Assembly: GCA_900769285.1 (NCBI GenBank)
Contig: CAAGGB010000120.1
Span: 1-9,847, forward strand
Length of the DNA stretch: 9,847 bases
Source: Victivallales bacterium
GTDB taxonomy: Bacteria; Verrucomicrobiota; Lentisphaeria; Oligosphaerales; Oligosphaeraceae
Direction of reading: 5' to 3'
Shown here: piece by piece, positions 1-7,500 of the stretch
Layout: each line of letters starts with the position of its first letter
Position numbering within the stretch: the first letter of the stretch is position 1
Translations under genes and position numbers: made by a program
Notes under the pieces: generated by a model
Databases searched by the model: none
The model's input: only the letters and a program-made list of their open reading frames with translations
Told to the model about the DNA's origin: nothing

Positions 1-180
1 GAGTGACGAGAGTGACGAGAGAAAAAAGACCGCCGAGCGCAGCGAGGCGGCAGAAAAGCGACGAGAGTGACGAGAGTGACGAGAGTGACGAGAGAAAAAA
101 GACCGCCGAGCGCAGCGAGGCGGCAGAAAAGCGACGAGAGTGACGAGAGAAAAAAAACGCCGAGCGAAGCGAGGCGGCAG
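1..180. repeat. Composite tandem repeat: GA-rich 9-mers, A-tract and GC hairpin
   Basis: Three higher-order units follow one another and the first is cut by the left edge. Each unit has two to four copies of the 9-mer GACGAGAGT (for example 60-95, four copies, the last ending GAGA), then an A-tract, then a GC-rich hairpin (30-50, 103-123, 158-177), then CAGAAAAGCGAC or a variant of it. Hairpin spacing is 73 then 54 nt. The difference is almost entirely two 9-mers, so copy number varies between units. The first two hairpins have a GCA loop; the third has GAA and a shorter left arm. In the reading frame of the downstream kinase the second unit carries TGA codons (for example 68-70), so the array is not a coding extension of that gene. 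No promoter is recognisable here. Confidence 0.9.
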
Positions 181-199
181 AAAGCAACAAGAGAAAAAA

Positions 200-205
200 G
201 AAGGG
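200..205 (+). promoter_or_regulatory. Ribosome binding site of the kinase gene
   Basis: GAAGGG lies 6 nt before the ATG at 212 in a purine-rich leader. It favours this ATG over an in-frame GTG at 140, which falls inside the 9-mer repeat and would add 24 Lys/Arg-rich residues of repeat-encoded sequence. Confidence 0.6.
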
Positions 206-211
206 AAAAAG

Positions 212-1345
212 ATGCTTTTTACACTGAGAATCTATGATACAGACCTGATGACTTTTGAGTTGTCTCAGAAGCCGTTGGAGGGTTTCTGCTGTCAGATTAT
301 CAGTGTAAGGGAGGAAAACAGGCATCTTCTTCCGATAGGGATGCCTCCTGACGGCGAGGGTGTGCTGTCCTGGCTCAAGTCCAGAGTGATACCGCAAAAT
401 CGTGAATTTGTCGATAAGATTCTTTCTGCGTATGGTCTTACGCATAACAACGTCCTCGGCATCATACAGCTTTGCAAGGGCCTTTCGCTGAATGACAGCT
501 ACTGGATCACGGAACTGGATTTCAAGGGAACGTTTGCGGACTATAACCTTTTTGAGAACAGTTTCTACAAAGCTCTGTCGCTGATAGCCTATACGGGTTA
601 TGGCAGTGTGAAGCCCAGTGGCTTTTCGTCATCACCGGAGTTCACCACCAATGGGATGCTTCGTAAAGGCTGGCGCAGGCTGGACGGCCATATCAAGCTC
701 TACAAAGGTGGCACTTCTGGAGCGGCAAATGCTGGCAATGAGCCTTATTCGGAATTTTATGCCGCTCAAATTGCCGCCGCCATGGGGCTGCATCACGTTC
801 CGTACACGCTTTCCAAATGGAAAGGCATCCTATGTTGCGTGTGCGAACTCTTTACCGATCGCGACCATGCCTTTGTGCCGATGTGGCGGTTCTGCAAGTC
901 CAGGCGCATTAGGGAGATTGAGGACTATCTGCGAAATCTGGGAAGAGAGTATGTCCATGCGTTCTGTGACATGATGATTTTTGATGCGCTGATTTATAAC
1001 ACGGACAGGCATTTGAACAACTTTGGCCTGATGGTGGACAACAAGACCAATCAGCCATATGCCTTTGCCCCGATTTTCGATAACGGCCTGTCGCTTTTCA
1101 ATTTCGCCATGGCAGAAGACTTTGCTGATCTTGAAACGTACGCCAAAAGCCGTTTGTCGGCGTTTGATGTCCCATTCGATGAGATTGCCAAGGAGCTGAT
1201 CACCTCTCGGCAGAAAGAACAGCTACGCCATTTGCAGGAGTTCACGTTCACCCGTCACAGCCGCTACAATCTTCCTGTCGCAAGACTGAAAGCATTGGAG
1301 TTATTCATCCGGAGACGGGCGAGGATTCTGGCCAGTTGGACATAG
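212..1345 (+). CDS. HipA/CtkA-like serine/threonine protein kinase
   Basis: 377 residues. The protein has the marks of the HipA-like kinase superfamily, which includes the HipA toxin kinase and Helicobacter CtkA; these phosphorylate protein substrates with ATP. Near residues 91-98 is LSLNDSYW, a motif I associate with this group. Residues 160-175 (HIKLYKGGTSG and following) carry the likely ATP-binding lysine, followed by a helix with NEPYSEFYAAQ (176-186). The catalytic loop is NTDRHLNNFG (263-272), with Asp265 the likely catalytic base and Asn270 a likely metal ligand. FDNG (289-292) supplies the metal-binding Asp290 in the position of a DFG motif. No signal peptide is seen, so it should be cytoplasmic. 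No HipB-like DNA-binding protein or separate HipS-like N-lobe gene is visible, but the left edge lies only 211 nt upstream. Base composition is unlike the rest: 481-540 has 30 G+C of 60, against 42 of 60 at 5761-5820, which suggests transfer. Whether it is a toxin, an effector or a regulatory kinase cannot be told from sequence. Confidence 0.88.
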   Translation: MLFTLRIYDTDLMTFELSQKPLEGFCCQIISVREENRHLLPIGMPPDGEGVLSWLKSRVIPQNREFVDKILSAYGLTHNNVLGIIQLCKGLSLNDSYWITELDFKGTFADYNLFENSFYKALSLIAYTGYGSVKPSGFSSSPEFTTNGMLRKGWRRLDGHIKLYKGGTSGAANAGNEPYSEFYAAQIAAAMGLHHVPYTLSKWKGILCCVCELFTDRDHAFVPMWRFCKSRRIREIEDYLRNLGREYVHAFCDMMIFDALIYNTDRHLNNFGLMVDNKTNQPYAFAPIFDNGLSLFNFAMAEDFADLETYAKSRLSAFDVPFDEIAKELITSRQKEQLRHLQEFTFTRHSRYNLPVARLKALELFIRRRARILASWT

Positions 1346-1366
1346 CGTCGAGAGCTTGCGAGAGGT

Positions 1367-1385
1367 CCTCTAGAATCTCTAGAGG
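1367..1385 (+). terminator. Possible terminator of the kinase gene
   Basis: A perfect 8-bp stem CCTCTAGA/TCTAGAGG with a 3-nt ATC loop starts 21 nt after the kinase stop codon and is followed by CTTTATT. The T-tract is short and interrupted, so intrinsic termination is plausible rather than certain. Confidence 0.5.
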
Positions 1386-1392
1386 CTTTATT

Positions 1393-1413
1393 CCGCCGAG
1401 CGAAGCGAGGCGG
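1393..1413. repeat. GC hairpin repeat, GAA-loop variant
   Basis: Same hairpin family as in the left-edge array. Outer stem CCGCC/GGCGG, then opposed GA/GA, then GC/GC closing a GAA loop. The 22 nt at 1394-1415 are identical to 158-179, so the kinase gene lies between two direct copies of this variant. The other copies in the window have a GCA loop. Confidence 0.85.
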
Positions 1414-1419
1414 CAACAA

Positions 1420-1465
1420 GCCCCGGAGGGGCGACCCCTGATTAGCCGGGGGCGGAAGCCCCCGG
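1420..1465. repeat. Double stem-loop repeat module, first copy
   Basis: Two stem-loops in series: GCCCC/GGGGC with a GGA loop (1420-1432), then CCGGGGGC/GCCCCCGG with a GGAA loop (1446-1465). The first 35 nt match 8737-8771 with a single substitution. The header TGATTAGCCG (1439-1448) leads into the second stem and recurs at 1472-1481. Lying between convergent genes, the hairpins could also help end transcription. Confidence 0.85.
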
Positions 1466-1477
1466 GCAAAATGATTA

Positions 1478-1519
1478 GCCGTGGGAGAAGCGCTGCATCC
1501 GCGGCGCTTCTCCCACGGC
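1478..1519 (-). terminator. Perfect 16-bp hairpin, likely terminator of the giant gene
   Basis: Arms 1478-1493 and 1504-1519 are exact reverse complements and enclose a 10-nt loop. The hairpin begins 11 nt past the stop codon of the minus-strand gene (1531-1533). Read in that direction the stem is followed by TAATCATTTTG, a moderate T-rich tail. On the plus strand it could also block transcription arriving from the kinase gene. An alternative reading is that it is a further member of the hairpin repeat family. Confidence 0.6.
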
Positions 1520-1530
1520 GGAGCATGACC

Positions 1531-4500
1531 TCAGTACGGGAAGACATCGTGTCCTGACTCGAGGAGGAACAGATCCTCAAGCGGGCCAAGATCATCGACG
1601 TTCTCGGTGGCGATGATGGGGAAGCCATTGAGCGTGAAGGGATTCAGCATGTTCGTGAAGTCGTTGCCGATGGCCAGGATGGGCATGTCCGGATAGTTCT
1701 GCCGGTAGTCATGCTCGCAGACGATGGCCAGTCCGTTACCGCCGACGTTCGTGAACTGGTTGTTGAGCAGCGTGATGCTGCCGGCGTAGTCCTGAATCGT
1801 GAGTTCAGTCCCGCTGGAGGCGAAAATACAACGCGCAATGGTGACATGTCCGACCCCTGCGCCGATGGTTACAGATGCTTGCGTAAACTGGATGCCAGAG
1901 AGGTTGAAGTGGGTGACTCGGCTATCCATCAGGCGGAACTGATAATAGACGACTTTGGGTATGGTGCCGTCCTCGGCGATGCTGCCGATGATGGACAGCG
2001 GCTTGGTGATGCTGATGACGCTCTCGGAACTCGTGCGCCTGAACTCCTCCGGCGCCAACTGAACGACACCGCCGGGGCGGACAGCCTGGATAGCTTCGTT
2101 GAGGTTACAGAAGGCATTGGTGCCGTAGAGGTACTGTTCGCCTTCCCATTCGATGATGTCGCCAGGCTGGTACTGGTTGGCCCAGGAGGGCGCGGCGATG
2201 ACGCGCGCGGTCTGGTCAGAGGGTGCGCCGTCCTCACTGATGGTGAGGGCTCCGGGAAGGAGGGTCAGCGTGTAGTGCTGCATTTCCGGATCCAGCACGG
2301 TCGACAGGCTGGCAATCGAGATGGCATAGGCGCCGGCCTCCTCGCCGGGCTCGCGCTCGAAGCGGATGTCGGCGAGGTCGTCTCCCGCAGCGAGGCTGCC
2401 GGAGATGAGGCGATAGGTAAACGACGGGTCGTCCTCGCCGATCTTCTTGCTGACGTTGTTGACCTGGAGGGCCAGTTTGCGCTTGGCGACCGTGATGACA
2501 GGATTGGGGTTCGTGAAGACGAGCTGGCAGTGTTCATGAGGCGCGGCCAGCGTGCCGGGCGTGATGCGGTAACAGCCCTGTGACTCGTCCCAGACCGCTG
2601 CCGGCTCGCCGCTCAGATACTCGCCCTCCAGCAGCGGCGTGTGCGAGTAGGTGAGCCTGGGCAGGGCATCGCCCCAGAGAATGCCGTGGCTATGCAGTTG
2701 GACGTTGACCGTATAGGGCACCATCGGGACGATGAAGGGAATGGGCGGCAGCTCCTCGGTGAGCGCAGTGCCTTCCGGCGTGAACTGGGCGTAGCACTCC
2801 TGACCCTCCTGGACGATGTGGTAGTCCGGCGTCAGCCACTGCCAGGTGCCGGCGATGGCCTCGCCCGTGACCGGATGGGTCAGCGTGCCCTTGATGGTGC
2901 TCGTGGAGAGCGGCTGACCGTAGGCGACCGCCGTCGCCGCAAGACCGGAGAAATCCCACTCCAGTCCGTCGGTCGGCTCAATGACGAGATGGCAGTCGCC
3001 GATGAGCGTGATGTCGTAGTTGGGATTCCCGAAGGTGCCGAGCGTATAGGCATAGGCGCCCGGCTCCTCGCCCGGCTCACGCTCGAACGTGCCCGAAAGC
3101 GTGTCGCCGTTGATGAGGCTGCCCTCGACGATTTCCCAGGAGGGCGTCGGGTCGTCCTGTCCCTGGAGCTTGCTGGCGGCCTTGAGCTGAATGGTGAGGG
3201 GACGGGGCTGGACGGTGAGGGTTCCGGGGAAGACGGTGACACCGGAACGGGTGTTGGAATAGGTCTTGCTGCCCACGATGACACCGACCGTGCCGATGCC
3301 AATGGTGTAGGTGCCGACGCCCGTGACAGGTCCCTCCAGCTCCGGCTCGCCGGTCACACCCGAGACGTTCTCACGCCCATTCAGGTGCAGCGGTGTCACG
3401 GTCAGCTCGGGCAACGGGTCGCCGTAGGTGATGATGTGCGAGTCGACCTCGGCATGGTAGGTGGAGCTGGAGCTGACGATATAGAGATAGGCCGGCTTCG
3501 TCTGCTCCAAGGTGAAGGCGGAGGCATAATTGTAGATACATGAATCGAAGGACAGGTAGCGGTATCGGCCAGGGTTCGTTCCCGGCTCCCGGACAGGTCG
3601 CGTGACAGTGAAGGCGTTCGGGGCGATGTCGGGATGCGTGCTGGAGGCCATGAGCGGCTGGGGATCTGAGGCGCCTTGGCGTACCTGGCTGAGGAAACGG
3701 ACGGTGCCCACCTGCTGGGGAACCACCCTGGCGTACTGACTGGAGGTATTGAGGAACTCATAGTTCAGGTTGGGAACGCCATCCGTGACGAAATAGGCCT
3801 TGTCGAACTTGAGGCGATGCTGTGTGATGTCAGTGGATGAGGTGCCGCTCAGAGTGAAGTAGAGGTATCCGGCAGGATAGGTGTTCTCCGGAATGACCTC
3901 CTTGGGCGAGTAGTGCCAGTCCGTGATTTTGTATTCTCCAGCCTGCCCTGTATAGGGTATCTCGATGACCTCGCCAGGTTTTTCGGTTGCATGGACAGAG
4001 ATGCCTTGTGGCTTGATGATGAGCATGGAGAAGCCAGTATAGGGAACGAGGTCGGTGTACTTCTCGTCGGGATAGAACGTCCAGGGGAAGCTGGGGTATC
4101 GGCCGACCGGCAGATTGCCATTGAAGATGGTGCTGTTCCCGGAGATTCGGTTCAGCCAGGCATAGTTGTAGTAGAGATCCTTGAATTCATCGGACAGGAC
4201 CCAGTCGAGCCATTCGAGCGGATCCTGGAAGACGAGCCTGCCGGAGACGGGTGCCCCCGTCTTCGGATGCGTAAAGTAGATGTAGTTGAAATCCTGTTCC
4301 GAATAAACATTTAGATTGATGCAGTTGACGAACTGAGTCGGGTCAGGCATGAAGAAGGCTGGGCCGAACACAAAGGCATTGGGCAGATTTCCCTCTGTAA
4401 GATAGCCATAGGAATTGACGATGAAGTTGGCCGAAGGCAGTTCCCGGCTGAAGTCATGGCCATAGATGAAGGTCATCTCGTTGTTGAGGCTGTTCAACAT

Positions 4501-7500
4501 CGGCTCATAGCCGGCGATGGTGAGAGTGCCGTTGACGAGCTTGAGCTGGTAGTTGGCGGCCTGTCCGCCGGAAAGCGTGATGGGATAGGTCCCCGGCGAC
4601 GCGTCAGCACCGGCCTGGCAGGAGATGGTCGGCAACGTCTGGATGACGCTGGGGTCGTGGGGGTCGTCGCCGTTGACGAGTCCGGCGAAGGAGAGGGTGA
4701 ATTCGGGGATGGGCTCGCCGCGCAGAATGGAGACGCTGTCGGCGGTGATGGTGAGGGTTGCGCGGTTGACGTTGAGGGTGGCCATCCCGGAGACGCTGTT
4801 GAAGTAGGGACTGGCGGGCACAAACTGCCACGGACGCTGGAGCGTTCCCGGCGTGGGCCGTTCCGGCGTCGTCTGGCACCATGAGAGCTGTCCGGGGACG
4901 ATGTTGAAGTTGGCGTCGACGAAGGTTCCGGAGAGCTGCGACTGGCTGGCGTCCTGGCCGAAGGTGATGTCGGAGGCCAGGATAGGGCCGCTGCTGGTCG
5001 GGGTGGCGTTGACGATGGTGAGCGTGGCGTTCTGGTAGCTGAACGTGTAGTTGGCGGCGAGACCACCGGAGAGCGAGACGGGATACTGCCCCGGGATGGC
5101 GGACTGCGTGGCGGACGTGCGCGGCAGCGGCGGGATGGCGACGGCGCTGTCGGCGGTGTCGCCGTTGACAAAACCGTCGAGTACGACGTTAAACACGGGG
5201 TTCTCGGTGAGATACGGCCGCTGATAGGCGTCGAGCTCAAGGCGGGCGGTCAGGACAGCCGGTCGGACGGTGAGGGTTGCGTTGCCGGAGATGGCCGGAT
5301 AGGCGGCGGTATCGGCGGGGGTAAAGGTCCAGTCATGCTGGGAGCTGCCCGCGTCCGGGTGGGTTGAGGGCGCGTTCCAGGTGAAGGTGCCGGGGATGGC
5401 CTCGCCGCTCACGGGATTCGTGACGGTGCCCGTGATGGCGGCGCTGGACAGGCTGTCGCCGTAGGTGATGGGCGTGACGACGATGGAGTCGGCCTGGCAC
5501 TGCGGCGTGACGCGCGAGATGGTGAAGGTGGCCGGCTGGAAGGTCAGGCTGTAGTTGTCGGAAAGACGAAGCGTCCCCTGGGTGATGGTGTAGGTGCCGG
5601 GCGCCTCGCCGGCGGCGCGGGTGAGTGCGCCGGACGGCTGGTCGCCCTGAACCAGCGTGCCGCTGGTCAGGCTCCAGCCCAGCTCCGGGTCGGGCTGGCC
5701 GATGAAGCGCGAGGTGTCCTTTGCGGCGATGGTGACGGGACGCGGGCTGATGCGGAGCGTGCCGGGGACGAAGTCAAGGACGTAGTTGTCGCCGGCCGAG
5801 AGGCTGCCGACGCTCGTGCGGTAGGTGCCGACGTCGCTGCCAGCCTCGCGCGCGGGCTGTCCGGTGAGGCGGTCGCCCGCGACGAGGCTGCCGACGGTGA
5901 CCGTGACGGCGAACGTCGGGTCCGCGTCGCCGTAGAGGATGTCAGCAGCCTGGGTCGTGACGGTGAGCGGACGGCGGGTCACCGTGACGTCGGTCGTGCC
6001 GGTGAGCGTCGCGTAGTTGGTGGTGTCCTCGGGAAGGAACGTCCAGGCATGTGGCTGGACGCCGGCGTTCGGGATGGCGTCCGGCGTATGCCAGCGGTAG
6101 GTGCCGCTGACGCAGCGGGCCGGCGCGGTGAGTGTGGAGCTGGCCAGCGCGTCGCCGTAGGTGATGGCTGTGGCCTCGGGCTGCGCAACGCCGTCGGGAA
6201 CGGCGCGGGTGATGGTCAGCGTGCCAGGGACGCACTGCAGCACATAGTCTCGGGCATGGCCGCCCTGAAGCGTGATGGGATATCCGCCCGCGACGACGGG
6301 GCTGTCCGGAGTGGCCGTGGTGTCGAGGTCGGGCAGCGTGATGTCCTGAATGGTGTCCTGGCCGAGGAGTCCCGTCACAGTCAGGGTAAGGGTGGGGTTC
6401 GCCTGGCCATAGGGACGCGTCTGGTCGTCGGCGGTGACGGTCAGCGTCGCGGGCGTGATGGTGAAGGGGAAGGTGACTTCGCCCTCGTAGCTGTCGTCCT
6501 GGACGGTGACGGTGACGAGGTAGCTGCCGACATGGGTGGGCGGCTGGTCGGAAGCCGGGTAATCGGTGCCGTCCGTACCCTCGTAGATGATGGTGGTCGC
6601 CAAGTCGCCCGGCGTGGTGGTTATGGCGGGACGCTGCGGCTGGCCGGTGTAGGTCGCCGTCTCGCTGGCGACGTCGAATTCGGCCAGTCCCTTGAGGCAG
6701 GTGAGGAGTCCGTCATGGAAGGTGAGGCGGTAGTTCTGGCCGCCGTTGCCGTCGTTGACGGCGAGGGTTCCCTGGGTGATGGTGGCGGTGGCGCCGATGG
6801 TGTGGTCATAGTCGCAGGCGAGCTGGCCGGTGACCGTATCGCCGTTGACAAGCCGTCCGGCGATGATGGACCAGCCGAATTCCTGGGTGGTGTCGTCACC
6901 AAGGCGTCGTTCGGTGTCCTCAGCGGCGATGACGAGCGGTCGTGGCGTGATCTGGAGCGGCCGTGTCAGGAGGAAGGTGTTCCAGTAGGATGCGTCCTCG
7001 CCGGTGACCTCGGCGATGAGGGAGAGGCCGACGGTGCCGCTGCGAAGCCAGGTGGCCAGCCACTCGTAGGGGCTGTTCTGCTCCAAATCCACATATTCCT
7101 CGGCGGCGACAAGATACGCCGCGGTCTGGCTGGGCGTCCCGTAGCCGAGATAGACGAGCAGCGGCGAGGAGGCGCCGTAGATGTAGGGGTAGTCGGCGGA
7201 GAAGTCGAGGGCGAGGTTGCCCCGTAGTGTGGAGGCGCAGGCGCCGATGTCCGCCGGCAGACAGAGCCGGACATCCTGGCCTAGCGCGTCCAGAATGGGC
7301 GCCGACGTGTCCTCAAGATGGCCACGGTTGAGCAGATAGGAGCCTGGCGCGAGCCGGAAGTCGCGCCCCTGCGGATCCTGGAGGCAGGGATAGTAGCCGT
7401 CCACCCAGTTGTCGTTGGCCTCAAGGCCGTTCGGGCCCGCATTCTCCGCCAGCAGCGGGATGTTCCCCAGACCCTCCACCGACAGATGCTGGACGGCGCA

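Noticed and set aside
1..180. Regular repeats resembling a CRISPR array
   Set aside because: The sequence between the hairpins is itself repetitive (9-mers and A-tracts), spacing is uneven (73 and 54 nt), and there is no unique spacer.
140..211. GTG at 140 as the kinase start
   Set aside because: It lies inside the 9-mer repeat, would encode only repeat-derived Lys/Arg-rich residues, and has no specific ribosome binding site. The ATG at 212 has one.
212..1345. Complete HipBA toxin-antitoxin module
   Set aside because: No helix-turn-helix partner is visible. Only the kinase can be supported, and calling it a toxin would go beyond the sequence.
1367..1519. Integron attC-like site or transposon end
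   Set aside because: The stems are perfect, without the bulged bases and conserved core site of attC. No integrase, transposase or target-site duplication is present.
1711..3543. Two long open frames on the plus strand opposite the giant gene (1711-2583, 2641-3543)
   Set aside because: They are antisense to convincing MBG modules, encode low-complexity Gly/Arg/Asp-rich sequence, and owe their length to high GC.
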